A DNA stretch of 64,000 bases from assembly GCA_030141605.1 (NCBI GenBank), contig JAQGDQ010000770.1, forward strand, positions 34,158 through 98,157, written 5' to 3'. The DNA comes from Tubiluchus corallicola. Taxonomy: Eukaryota; Priapulida; Priapulimorpha; Priapulimorphida; Tubiluchidae. Both the position numbers and the translations under genes were made by a program. Shown here one piece after another: positions 31,653-44,462 of the stretch. Each line of letters starts with the position of its first letter. Position 1 is the first letter of the stretch. Under the pieces are notes generated by a model. It made no database searches and was not told the DNA's origin. It saw nothing but the letters and a program-made list of their open reading frames with translations.

Positions 31653-32265
31653 CAAACTTAGAACGTGCAGATAATTCTTTATATTACGACCCATTACTCA
31701 ATGAAAACCCTGCATAAGTTCGTGGTGAGACCAGATTCTTTATCGGGCAAGTATCGCGGCATTAGTTACAACACAGTGGGTTTGGAAATATCGTCAAGTT
31801 GCACAGCTCAAACATTTGCGTTTTTCTATTTTCTACAGTAATGTCCTTTTCACATTGATTAAATTTTTTAATTAATGGAATCATTTTGGAAACAATTACA
31901 TGTACCTCTTGCGTAACACACGCGAAATAGAACACTGAAATAACACTATAGCAAGTTTTATTATCAGTACTTATAAACAAAAAAGTGAACAAAAAACACC
32001 AACTCTAACCAAAGTAACAGCACTAAGATACTAGGTAGAGGAGTACCTATGTAAGAAAATCAAGGTTGTAGTAATCTGCACGCGCTTTTATACTGGTATT
32101 TCAGGCTTGCTGGCTTCTCACACCTCGTGTTGGCCCAAACAAGACGTCTGGATCTACAAAGAAGGGGCGAGTTGCTACTAATGTGGAGGCTAGGCGTGCA
32201 GAGAATCCTATGCCTGACCCGACAACAGGTGTTTCCGTAACAACATTTTACCAGTCGGACGCAGT
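31653..32265. other. intergenic, end of OATP array to pentraxin locus
   Basis: No exon seen. The shared sequence of the two pentraxin copies begins at about 32266 (GCGATAATTCTTGAGTGAG), so this stretch is outside the duplicated unit. Confidence 0.4.
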
Positions 32266-32344
32266 GCGATAATTCTTGAGTGAGTTTTGGGTGTCAAGGA
32301 AAGGAAAGCTACTAGGCCTTTCTTTGTCCTCAGCTTCCTGTTGT

Positions 32345-33279
32345 TTAAAAACCGAAACAAGAAGCTTTATCATTGCTCACATGAGCACCGCCATGCAAGC
32401 CTCCATTCTTGATATCACCCCACTTCCAAAGGTTTCCACCGCTGTGGTAACAATATTGAAGCAAGTCTTTAATTTCCTCTACCAGTAGTACGCGATCATA
32501 GAAATTCCAACCAGCAATTTTTCCCTTGAAACTCTGAGTTTGTTCAAATCCACCCGCGTCCATTTCTTGGCCTAAGACAAGCGGTTTGCCCTTTTCAATG
32601 TGTGTCCCAGGCTTGTTGGCGCCAGTGTTAACCAAGTTTCCATCTACGAATATTTGACCCCGTCCATCGGAATTTCTCCAAGTAGTACAGATGAAGTGCC
32701 ATTTGTCATCATGAAGTGTATCATAATATCCGTGCACAACGCTAAAAAACAAATAGCATAGTCACAAGCATTACCATTACTGCTATTGTCTAGCATGTTT
32801 TACATTGTTGTCACCTTTACTAGTATACTGCTGTTGTTGTTGTTGTCGCTATTATTGCTACTGCTACTGCTATTGCTACTACGTAATAATATTATTTTCA
32901 TCATCAATACTGTCATCATTATGATTATTTGTACATTAATATTAACGTAATATCATATATGTTTTGGTTATTGTTAGTGATGTTGTTGCTACTGCTATGC
33001 CTGGTTGCTCTATGCCCTATATTAAAGTGTTGTTATAATGGCAACACTATACATGGTTACTTTTGCAACGTAAACACCAGATTTAAAGGTCTTTACGCCA
33101 CTTATTCACTAAGTTACATATAAGTGAAACACTGAAATTTTTCTATAGTTATTTAGTAAATAACAAATTACGACGAAATGACGAATTTAAAAAATTAAGC
33201 ATTTAGAAAATGTGCAACCTTATGAACCTTGGTGATAAGATTAATATCCATATTTGTGAATACATACACATATTTATGA

Positions 33280-33360
<81 letters not shown>

Positions 33361-34116
33361 CTCTTATATTAATATTCTTGGTATATATATATATTTATTT
33401 ATATATTTATTTATATATAAGATTCGAGGCTACAGCCAGGACGAGGTCACCATTTGCGGCGATCTATATATCAAACGAAAGGTCTCGATCTAGTGTCGTC
33501 TCATTGGGGGTTTATTTTTCGAATTGGGCCCACAGCGAGGAAGGGGAGGCGAAAAACCTCCAAAAATGGCCATTTTTCGGCCGTTTTTTGCAAAAGTTAT
33601 ACGGCTGAGATGTAGAGAACGGGAACGGGCCGAGGGGGGTGCTGGGTATGGATAGATAGCCCGTTCAGCGGTGGGTGTCATAGGCCTATTTAGAATTCCC
33701 AAGAGGGCCACGGGGTCCCGTAACGGGCGTTTTCGCGGACCCAACTCGCGATTTTTTCGAAATTTTGATCAAACAGCCTGCGGGAAAAACGTTCTAGCGG
33801 CGCCCGGTGGGACTCTCGGAAGGAGATATACGGCTCTTTAGAAAGAAGAAAAACAGGGCTACACGATGATGTAGGCTATATGTTAGGGCAGGTCCACCGA
33901 AAGGAGTATTGGCGAGTTAATTAGGAGTTCTATTTTCGGCAATTTCCGCTTAGAAAGCTGCTGACGCAATGCCATTGTTGTGACGTAATCCATTGTACTC
34001 TGCTGTAATCTTATAACTTTAATTCAGCAAAAAGCTGCCTGCTACGGGTTTGCGTTAGATAAACAAACAGTAGGCATGATGTTACGGGCTTTGTGTAATA
34101 AATGAGGACTAGGTAG

Positions 34117-34215
<99 letters not shown>

Positions 34216-36129
34216 TTATGAATTATTATTAGTTGTTATTCACACGGTTGTTTACGTTGTTGCCAACTTGTTGATATTCCTGTTATTGTTGTTGTTGCTG
34301 CTGCTGTTACCGATGCTACTGCTGATACTGTTACTAAAGATAACGATAATAATATAAAATAGCGTTTAAAATGTCTGCTACTATCATCCTCATCATCGTC
34401 AACAACAACAGGAACAGCAGCAGCAGCAACAGCAGCAACAGCAAGTGTGAGGTCGCTTCCTATTTAAATTTGTTGTAAAAATTACTTATGGTATCCTTGG
34501 GAGATTCCAACATTTAGCTAAAACACGTGTTTAATAAGTTGTATTTACTAATGATAGTCTTTCCAGAACGAGATTTGTGTATTCACTGTTTGAGTTAGCC
34601 AGACTCCTGCATGATCGTTGTAGTAAGACCAGAGGGTTAGAACTTGTCCATCTTCCGATAAAGAGTTAATCTTTATCCAACCACAAAAGGAAAGTTCTGT
34701 GCTTCCTCCTCCCTCAAAAGCAACCTCCTTCCAGTAATAATCAACATTGTTTTTGAATGGAAAGTCAACTTCAAAACATTCATCTAAGAAAAAAGGGAAG
34801 CAGTAAAGAAAGAAGTTTAACATGGCAATATTATTGGTGTATATATTACAGTGTACGCACTTCTGCTGTACCAACTTTGATAAACTATAAAATTAACATG
34901 ATTGATGAAGATGGTGGTGGTGATGGTGGTGATGTCGATGACGATGGTGTCGATAACGACGATGAAGAAGAACAAGATGATGATGATGACGACAGTAAGT
35001 GGTGGTGGTGGCGGCGGCGGCGGTGGTGGTATAGTCTTTATACTAGGTCTTAACTCAATCGTAAAGACTAATGAGCCAGTCTAAAGTTTGGGGTTGTTTC
35101 TAGAAAATTATCAGCAAAAGTGATACTCCCCAGATATATGCAAGTGGCATAATTGTTCTCACCTGCAAACGAATTTGCTACCTTAGTAAAGAACGTAATT
35201 ATTCGTTGGAATATGTATGTGACCACAAAAAGTATAATTACATAAACAAATAATACAATAAATAAATAATATAGAAAAAATAAATGTATTAAAAAATAAT
35301 AGGCAGAAGGACAATAATGAAAGATATTAAGCGTACCTTGTATATTCTCCGTATTTACCAACTGAAGGTATTTGTTTTGCAACTGTAAAAACACGCAGAT
35401 AAGTATTAGTAAAAACCGAAACAAAGTTAATCATTCCGAAGTACACTGCAGTACATCTACACTAACTCATCTCATCCACCTAGTTAGACCATTCGCTCAT
35501 CCGCAAGTTTCCTTGAACTCGCTAACTCTTGCTCAGCATCTTTGTTTTCATATTTCCTAATACGAATTAAAACTTAAAACTCGGAACCGAGACAGCAGAC
35601 TATCAAAGAGATGGGCATGAGTTCACCCGGAACTTTGGTGTTTAAATATCTTTATATCTCAGTTCATCACTATTCAAGTTTTATGTATGGCGGACGAAAA
35701 AAAAAGCTCTTTTTTATTTAACAGGTTAATCTACAAACAAGTTAGCCTTCAACCACTAATTCTCGCTAAGAGAGAATTCTTGTCCGAAAAATAAACATTT
35801 TGTGCTTGATATTGTTATTAAGCTCATAAAAATGAAAATAGTGAATTTATTATTGTATTGTCTTCATTGCAATCATTTTTTAATGATCGCGTTAATTTAA
35901 TTTTATTCATTTGCTCATTTTATTTTATTTTTTCAGATTTCTAAATTTTCAAAAATAAAACCATGTCTATTTTCTTTAGCAATTGATCAATGCTTGATCT
36001 TGACCATTTCTGGCGAGTCTCATCAGCCGCAAGTGTTACTGTGTTTTTCGTTTACCGTGTTAAATTCATAGACAAACTAGATAAAAATTCTCGGCTATTT
36101 GAACCAGTTTGATCGTCAGACAGACAGGC

Positions 36130-36187
<58 letters not shown>

Positions 36188-36596
36188 CTATTCCGAGCAA
36201 AAGAACTTGATAGGTCTATAAAACATACTACAGATCGGAGAAATTACACTTACTAACCTCTAGATTAGTCAGATAAGCTGACCCATTCACTGTATTGTTG
36301 GCAAACGTAGTGCACTCGTCTATAGCTCTAGATTTAAGCAGATCACATTGGACAGTTTCTTCGGAATCTGAGACTATGTTCATGCTTCCACATGTTTCAT
36401 CTTCAACACAAGACATTGCGCACGCTATAGGTGATGACTTATGTAGTGTGTTCACTAACCTGGCAGCATCAGTATCTGCTTTAAGACTAGAATCTTGTTG
36501 TGCGCGATTCTTGAATTTAACCTTTTGCACGGAACAGTAAGATCCTGCTATTAAGCAAATCAAAATCGAAAAAAAAATAATGTGAATAAGTGACAT
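32345..36596 (-). CDS. secreted PAN/apple + pentraxin-like protein, intact copy
   Basis: Four exons on the minus strand: 36596-36258, 35382-35337, 34783-34549, 32741-32345, phases 0,1,2; 1017 nt, 338 residues. Residues 1 to about 20 form a signal peptide (hydrophobic FFSILICLIAGSYC). Residues ~45-110 look like a PAN/apple module with paired cysteines (CAMSC, ETCGSM, VQCDLL, DECTTF). Exons 3-4 form a pentraxin/LamG-like jellyroll: CFEVDFPF, LSFCGWIK, WHFICTTWRNSDG, IFVDG, LVLGQEMD, SFKGKIAGWNFYDR, CYHSGGNLWKWGD. The pentraxin signature normally reads HxCx(S/T)Wx(S/T); here one residue is inserted (HFICTTWRN). Presumably a soluble carbohydrate- or pathogen-pattern-binding protein; the ligand is unknown. 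The promoter side carries a triplicated 144-bp unit. Confidence 0.85.
33280..33360. repeat. (ATT)n microsatellite
   Basis: About 27 perfect ATT units on the left side of the GC-rich block in the last intron of the intact pentraxin-like gene. Confidence 0.95.
33421..33970. other. GC-rich block of foreign composition in pentraxin intron
   Basis: From GATTCGAGGCTACAGCC onward, some 500 bp are clearly richer in G+C and CpG than the rest of the window. The block lies between two (ATT)n tracts and contains the 16-bp palindrome AAAAATGGCCATTTTT at 33562-33577. The paralogous intron (40499-41082) lacks it. Minus-strand frames here show no domain that I recognise. Probably an inserted mobile element of unknown type. 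Confidence 0.5.
34119..34211. repeat. (ATT)n microsatellite
   Basis: About 30 ATT units on the right side of the GC-rich block in the same intron. Confidence 0.95.
36118..36186. repeat. (GACA)n microsatellite
   Basis: About 17 CAGA units in intron 1 of the intact pentraxin-like gene. The same tetranucleotide, expanded, sits at the matching place in the second copy (43566-43700). Confidence 0.95.
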
Positions 36597-36733
36597 TTTT
36601 CCTTTTTTATTTGTTTTCAGCTCTAAAATGATGACATATCTGTTTCTTCAACACTATCAAACGTAGCGAATACTACTCCCGGTGTTAGTCAAAACTAATA
36701 TATCGTCTCAAGCAAATAAATATGCGTACAGAT

Positions 36734-37165
36734 CCTAGGCAGGCACAAAGCGTGTGTAAAGTGAAAGTATCTCTTGTAACAAAAGGCTCCAGCAGGTTGC
36801 CAAGTTTCTTGCCATTAGCCCAATGAAATACGTAACTGTCATCGTTCATCACATTTTAATAAATGAATAATTAGCAGCCTAGGCAGGCACAAAGCGTGTG
36901 TAAAGTGAAAGTATCTCTTGTAACAAAAGGCTCCAGCAGGATGCCAAGTTTCTTGCCATTAGCCCAATGAAATACGTAACTGTCATTGTTCATCACATTT
37001 TAATAAATGAATAATTAGCAGCCTAGGCAGGCACAAAGCGTGTGTAAAGCGAAAGTATCTCTTGTAACAAAAGGCTCCAGCAGGTTGCCAAGTTTCTTGC
37101 CATTAGCCCAATGAAATACGTAACTGTCATTGTTCATCAGATTTTAATAAATGAATAATTAGCAG
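36734..37165. repeat. three tandem 144-bp units upstream of the intact pentraxin-like gene
   Basis: CCTAGGCAGGCACAAAGCG starts at 36734, 36878 and 37022, exactly 144 bp apart, and each unit ends ATGAATAATTAGCAG. Units differ by only a few substitutions. The array begins 138 bp upstream of the ATG on the gene's 5' side. The second gene copy has one diverged unit at the matching position (about 44240-44385). Confidence 0.9.
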
Positions 37166-37281
37166 CCAGTGCATTTCAGTTATTAAAAGGGTATAAGTTA
37201 TTTACGACATGATACATTGAGCAAGGGAACAAAGTAAACAACTTTTGGTATTACTTCCTGTGCGTCTACTACATGGAGAAC

Positions 37282-38106
37282 ACAGGGGCGGATTAACCAT
37301 TAGGATAATAAGCCTATATAGCCTTAGGTCCTAAATTATAATAGGCCTCAGAATCTAAAAACCGATGACCATTCAAACCAAGATAAAGCTATAGTAAACA
37401 GGGTAACAAACTGAACATGCTGAAGACGTTTTCTTTTTTGCTCACTGCTAATGAGTACTTGAGCGATTGGGCCTATACTGAGCACAAAGTAACCGTTTTT
37501 CGCTATAGACCCACACATTTCGACATAGGATGCTTCACTACAAAATATTTGGACACAGCCTGTATCTTGAACACATAGGCTGTTCGGACAGAGAGGCTAA
37601 ATTCTTTATACCAAAGAATTCGACACTTTTAAGAGTAATACAGGACATTTAAACATGTTCAGCATATTTCTCGTTGCCTGATGTTTTGGAATCTTCATCA
37701 GAGATAACTTCAATTACGAACAGCAATTCGCATTTTGCTTAACGAAAAAGCATGACAAGCAAAATCATTCCCATTCATCACGATCAACGACAACGGCTGT
37801 TGGTAAATTGATGCAAATATTGAGGAACAGCCAGTCAGCCACTAACATTTTTTTTTACTTTCTAAGAAGTTTGATGGCAATCTGACTATGTATGAGTCAG
37901 ATGCTTCATTTATAAGCTGTTAATTTGACCAAATAGATATCGTTTTGTGCAAAAATATTCTATGTGAATAAATTTCAGGATCAGCAGTAAAGCATAATTG
38001 GATGTACAGTTGCGCATGCGCATAGCCAATGCATTTAGGTCCGTATCATTTCCGACTAGTTTGTTGCTAGCCTTATAGGCCCATGAAGCCTTTAATCCGC
38101 CCCTGC
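37282..38106. mobile_element. non-autonomous hAT-like element
   Basis: Perfect 14-bp terminal inverted repeats: CAGGGGCGGATTAA at 37284 and its complement TTAATCCGCCCCTG ending at about 38106. The CAGGGGCGGA type of end is common in hAT-related elements. The 0.8-kb interior has no transposase frame. No clean 8-bp target duplication was found. A diverged relative lies at 6848-7365. Confidence 0.65.
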
Positions 38107-40022
38107 GAGATGCACTATGTAATTATTGTAGTATGAGAGTGTAGTTAGGAAGTAGATCCTTGGAAAAACTTGTCTGGAGCGTGAATTGGTGGAACTGGTT
38201 TTTCCGCATTTTATAACAATTGCAAACATGTTTAAGCGATTTAGAGAGCACTTATATAGTACGAAACCGTGCACAGATAAATAGATAAATTAGTATTAAC
38301 ATTTATCACTGTAACTCAATACGACGTTTTATTATTGTATTTTAACATGTCGTCTAACATTGTACAATTGTTGTAAATAAGTAATTGCATCATGATGTTT
38401 TAATCATTCGTTAGGGATGAGCACCGAATGTTCGTGTTCGAACGGTCGAATTTTCCACTTTTCTAACTATGAAAAAATTTACTTGGAAATGTTAACACAT
38501 GTACTAATCACCGACAGCAACTCAAACGCGCAGATGAAGTTGTAAAGTCGTGAATCAATCCTACGCTATGCTTGTATTATATTACATGTATACACACACT
38601 TTACCACTAGAGCGCAATTGTAGTGTCGATCTCAACAAACCGTGATTGTAGTTTGGTTGGATGGTTGTTAAAAATCAGGTCCACCTATTGCTAAAAATCA
38701 GAACCACGGATTAGTTCTTTCTATGAATATTCTCGATTGCGTTGTGTTTTTCTTTGTTTTATACCCCGTTTCTTTACCAATTTAACGTTGCGGCCATTTT
38801 AGTCAAATAAATGCTAAAAATGAAAGTAGAAACAAGAATTTCTGTTTAAACAAAATAATTATTCAAATTACACCCAGTAGTATTTTGCACAAGCAGATGG
38901 TATAGCTTAAGTACTAAACTAATTATTATATATGATATACATGTGTAGCATAATAAATTCTAGGTAGGTGTTATAATTTGAATGACTGTTTTGAATGCTG
39001 TTTAAACATGGAAACAGAGAGTAGACATGACTCAGCTAATCAGTTGAAAAACTGTCTTACATACAATGTCAGAATATTGATTTTAATCTTTTAATCTTTA
39101 AAGCTTTTAACCTTTCACAGATTTTACTTCAACTTTATTTTCCAATGAATGCTTTTAACAAGGATAACCAAAAGTTACAACTTATTTCCGTACATTTTAG
39201 CTAGATCTAAATTTCAATATTCCAAAGGTGAGTTCACACTTTATTACAACCAAAATAAACATCGAGAGAAATGCTCAGTTAAACTTATTTGTTTCCATCT
39301 AAACAGGGTCCAACTTAGAAATTTGTAAGAAGTAAGCATAATCCAAATGTTTTGCAAATGCATGTATTAATTTATACTCTAGCAATTACTTCCAATTTAT
39401 ATTCACAATTGTTAACAATGTTTTCTTCCAGTAAGAAATCACAATTACAACGTCTTACTAGATTATCACAGTATATCATAATAAAGATAAAAGCACAGCA
39501 ATTTATAAAATAGAAGAACCAATACACTCATCTTTAATCGTCAAGAGTTGGGATAACCACAAACCCGAACCTTACTTCACATAAATGCATCTATTACCCT
39601 GCCTGACTAAGTAAGATACAAGACGACTTTTACAAAAACTCTAGCCCAAACGCAATCATAGTGGCAACTGTCAAAATAACAGCCATGCCACCAGTATGAT
39701 TTCTAGAAATTGCCACCTCCAGAATTTCAAGCACACTGCTTATATAGCACGCGCGCTACCTGCGTCACTGATTTTAAGGAGGTCAGTCTCCTTTGCAATT
39801 GTTTAAGCAAGCGACAAGTTCCATTACTATGCCAGTACAATTGAAATCAGTCCGAACTTGCTGATTTATAACTAAACAGCAGGTTTTCCCTTTAGCTAGG
39901 AGTGTTAAATTTTACCTATAGTTTACAAGTGCATAAGAACTTTACCGCCATAATTATCAGTGATCTGAAATTCTGTATGCATAGAGTCATATATCTTTGC
40001 TCTTGCATATATATATATGCGA
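38107..40022. other. spacer between the two pentraxin-like copies
   Basis: No exon recognised. At about 38413 a motif AGGGATGAGCACCGAATG resembles the end of the MITE at 47967-48186. The rest is plain AT-rich sequence. Confidence 0.4.
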
Positions 40023-40796
40023 TAATGCGATAATTCTTGAGTGAGTTAGGTTGCGTTAATCGAAAAGCTTTTCTTTCTCCTCAACATCTTGCTGCTTAAA
40101 AGCCGAAACAAGAAGGTGTATCATTGCTGAGATGAGCACTACCATGCAAACCTCCCTTCTTGATATCACCCCACTTCCACAGATTTCCACTGCTGTGGTA
40201 ACAGTATTGAAACAAGTGTTTGATTTCTTCTGCCGCCAGCGCGCGATCATAGAAATTCCAGCCAGCAATTTTTCCCTTGAAAGCCTGATGTGACTCATAT
40301 ACACCCACGTCCGCGTCCATTTCTTGGCCTAAGACAAGCGGCTTGCCCTTTTCAATGTGTGTCCCAGCAGAAAGGACGCCAGTGCCAACTATGACTCCAT
40401 CTACGTATATTTGTGTCCATCCATCGGAATTTCTCCAAGTAGTACAGATGAAGTGCCATTTGTCATCATGAAGTGTATCATAATATCCGTGCACAATGCT
40501 AAAAAACAAATAACATAGTTACCAGCATTACCATTACTGCTGTTGTTTAGCTTGTTTTACATTGTTGTCACCATTACCATTACTAGTAAACTGCTGTTGA
40601 AATCAATGTCACTGTTGTTGGTCTATATATGTGAACATATACACATGTTTACAATATTATCAGTTCCACATAGATATTTATGAATGTAATGATATACATT
40701 ATTGTTATACATTTTAATGATTTATTCTGAGTTGTTATTCATACTGTTTTTGGCAGAGAAACGGTAGTAAAAATAGGAACGGCAATGGCGGTACCA

Positions 40797-40810
40797 GCAA
40801 CAGCAACAAT

Positions 40811-40862
<52 letters not shown>

Positions 40863-40938
40863 TCAGTACCAGCAGCAGCAACAGCAACAACAACAAAAAA
40901 AAAACAACAACAACAGCAGCACCACCACCTCCAGCAAC
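40797..40938. repeat. CAG/CAA-rich simple repeat
   Basis: Irregular CAGCAACAA units in the last intron of the second pentraxin copy; a shorter counterpart is at 34396-34441 in the intact copy. Confidence 0.85.
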
Positions 40939-41447
40939 AACATTACGTGCTTACACATTCATCTTTTACAATATTTGCGGAAGTGTGTTGCCGTTTTGTA
41001 CTTAAATTTGGGGCGTTGCTTATAGTATTCTTCGACATTCTAACCTTTAACTGAAAACACAAGTTGAAAAAGTTGTATTTACCGCGCATCGTATCTCCAG
41101 AATGTTATTTGCGTATTCATTGTTTGAGATACCCAGAGTCCTGCATGATCGATGTGGTAAGACCAGAGGCCTAGAAAATGTCCGGCGCTTGCCGACAAAG
41201 ACATGTGACCTTGACCCAACCACAAAAGGAAAGTTCTGTGTTTCCTCCTCCTTGAAAGGCATTGTTCTTCTGGTAATAATCAGCATCGCTTTTGAAGGGA
41301 AAGTCAACTTCAAAACATTCACCTAAGAAAATAAGGTAAGCAGTAAAAAAAGAAGTAACATGGCAATATTCTTGGTGTATATATATTACAATGTACACAC
41401 TGCTACTGTGCCAGCTTTTATAAGCTATAAAATTAACATAACGAATC

Positions 41448-41570
41448 AATGATGATGATGATAATGACGATGATGATGATAATGATGTTGTTGTTGATGA
41501 TGGTGATGATGATGACGATGACGACAATACGATGGTGATGATGACGACAATGACGATGACGACGAGGATA
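41448..41570. repeat. GAT/GAC-rich simple repeat
   Basis: Irregular GATGATGACGATGAC units in intron 2 of the second pentraxin copy; the matching region in the intact copy (34905-35030) has GGT/GAT units. The acidic or Ser-rich frames here are artefacts. Confidence 0.85.
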
Positions 41571-43565
41571 ATGATCATGAATATTTGCAAACACACTAAA
41601 TACAGTGATTTAATTAACAAGGGGCTTCTATAGATGACAGTACGTTAGCCATAAATTGTTCTCGTTCAAATGAAATTTACGCTATTATACTTATAATTGA
41701 GCAAAATTTTAGCAGTATTCTCTTTAAATCGAGTTGTCACTAATGGCAATAATGACGATGGTGATGATGAAGACCAATGGTGTTGCGATGCTGATGATAA
41801 ATATTTTAAATATTTATACACTGTTAGCTTGGTGCCAGAAAAATTTGATAAAAGTTTAATGCTAGTTACCAATGCGGTAGCGGGCAACACAAATTTGGTA
41901 CCATGAGAGCATCTGATAAAGGAATGTTTCTCACGCTAGAGCAACTAGTATCTAGTTAGCTACTACAAACAATTTATTTATTCATATAATCTGTTGTTAA
42001 TTGATTTTTTCTTTTGCTTAGCAAAAAATTTGCATTTTATTCTGTTACTTAAACTCTTTTATGCGGCCAGTTTACGTCCATTGAAGGTTTTTTGATACTA
42101 AAGGCTAGCGATCATTACCGTAATAATTCGCACCACTGTAGGGTAGGTGATCTATGTTAAAAAATAATTGACAAAAGGACAGCTTTATGGTGAAAGGAAA
42201 GGTGAAAGCGATTATGCAAACCTTGTATATTATCTGTGTTCACCAACTTAAGGTATTGTTTTTCCACCTGTAAAAAAGACGTACATAAGTATTAGTAAAC
42301 AAAATATTTAGCATTCCGAAGTACAACGTATAATACACACACACGCGCGCGTGCGCGTGCGCACACGCACACCCACACACACACACTAACTCATCTTGGT
42401 CATCTGGATAGACCACTCGCTCACCAACTCGTTTGCTTGACCTCTCTAGCTCATCCTTTCACCCTGCATCTGCTTTTTTCATAGTCCTAATACAAATAGT
42501 CGTTCTTGAGTAGGTGTATTCGTACAGCCATAACCGTGGTAATAACCAAAGATTTCAGGCTATCAAGGAGAAAGATATCATTTCACCCAGAACTTTGGTC
42601 TTTAAATAACATTATATCTCACTTCATCACTGTTCAGCTCCCTTTGTTCCATCTTTATACAGGGTGAACACAAAAAAGTAAGTGCGTTTTAAAATATCAC
42701 AGAGCCGAGATTTTTTTATCTAAATTTGTATGTGAATTTGACATTTAAACTAGAAATAATTTAGCATTTTTACCGCTAATATTTGTTAGGAACAAGGAAA
42801 AAATTAAACAAGATATGCTTGATGTTGTCATTAAGCATGTAAAAATGAAAAAAAGACATATCCATATGATTGTATTTTTGGATCACAATATTTTATTCAT
42901 ATTCGATTAATTTAGTAATTTTGCTAATAAATTTTTATTAATTTTATAAATGATAGCGTAAATTTCATATTATTCATTTACTCATTTTATTCTTTTTCCA
43001 GAATTTTAAATTTTCAAAATTAACCCTATCCGGTGATATCAGTTTTCGTCAGCAATTTATCAAAGGCTGATCTTTACCATTTTTGACTGGAAAAACTTTT
43101 TGCGCAATGGCCTTTGTCAATCCTGAAATGTTTGATAATAATTGTTGAAATAATGTTTTCGTCTTTTATGGTGAACAGCACAGGTTTTAAAATGTAGGTA
43201 TCTGAAAAACTAAAATAAAATTAATGAGTAAAGGAATGAAACAAATGAAATAAAATTAATACTTATGCAAACTATAAAGTTATTACACTCAGTTTTGTCT
43301 GTGCAATTACTAATATCTAGTTTTCATTCTTAAGTTCTTGATGACAATATTAAACGTAAAAATAATGTTTATTTTCTGGGCTTCCTAAGCAAAAATTGGC
43401 CGCCAAGTGCTAATGTGTTTTAGTTTACCCTGTTAAATTCATATACAAACTGGATAAAAATTCTCAGCTCTATGGTATTTTAAGAAGTGCTTGCTTTTTT
43501 GTGTCCACCCTATATAATATGCATACACTGATGAAAAGTTTCGTTTTAATAATACATCATTACAA

Positions 43566-43703
<138 letters not shown>

Positions 43704-44462
43704 TTGGATGGACAGACAGATAGACAATTAAGCCGAGTAAATGAACTCGATAGGTATGTAAAACATACTGCAGATGAGAGAAATTACACTTACTAACCTC
43801 TGGAATAGTCAGATAAACTGACCCGTTCACTGTATTGTTTGCAAATGTAGTACACTCGTCTATAGCTCTAGATTTAAGCAGATCACACTGGACAGTTTCT
43901 TCGGAATCTGGGATTATGTTCATGTTTCATCTTCAGTACAAGATATTGCGCAGTCTATGGCTGATGACTTTTTAACTAGTGTGTTCACTAATTTGGCAGA
44001 ATCAGTATCTGCTTTAAGACTAGAATTTTGCTGTGTAGAAGATACGAATTTAACCTTTTGCACAGCACAGTAAGATCCTGCTATCAACCAAATTAAGATC
44101 GCAAAAAAATTAATATGAACAAGTGTCATTTTTCGGTAAAGTGATGACATATCTGATACCTCAGCCACAATCAAACAAAGTGAATACTACTTCCCGGAAT
44201 GACATTAGTCAAATTAACATGTCGGCTCAAGCAAATAAGAATACAGATCACCGTCGCAAACTATGTGTGATTACCCTTATAACGAAAAGTATCTTCGCAG
44301 GTTGCCAGGCTTCAAGTCATTAGCCAAACAAATTACTCAGCCGGTCAGTCATTATTGGTCACACTTTAATAAACGAATAATAACAGCCAGTACATTTAAA
44401 TTATTTACGACATTGGTATTACATCCTGTGCGTCTACTACATGGAGAACACAGGGGCGGATC

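Noticed and set aside
40785-41054. Ala/Thr/Gln-rich frame on the plus strand
   Set aside because: CAG/CAA simple repeat inside an intron of the opposite-strand pseudogene.
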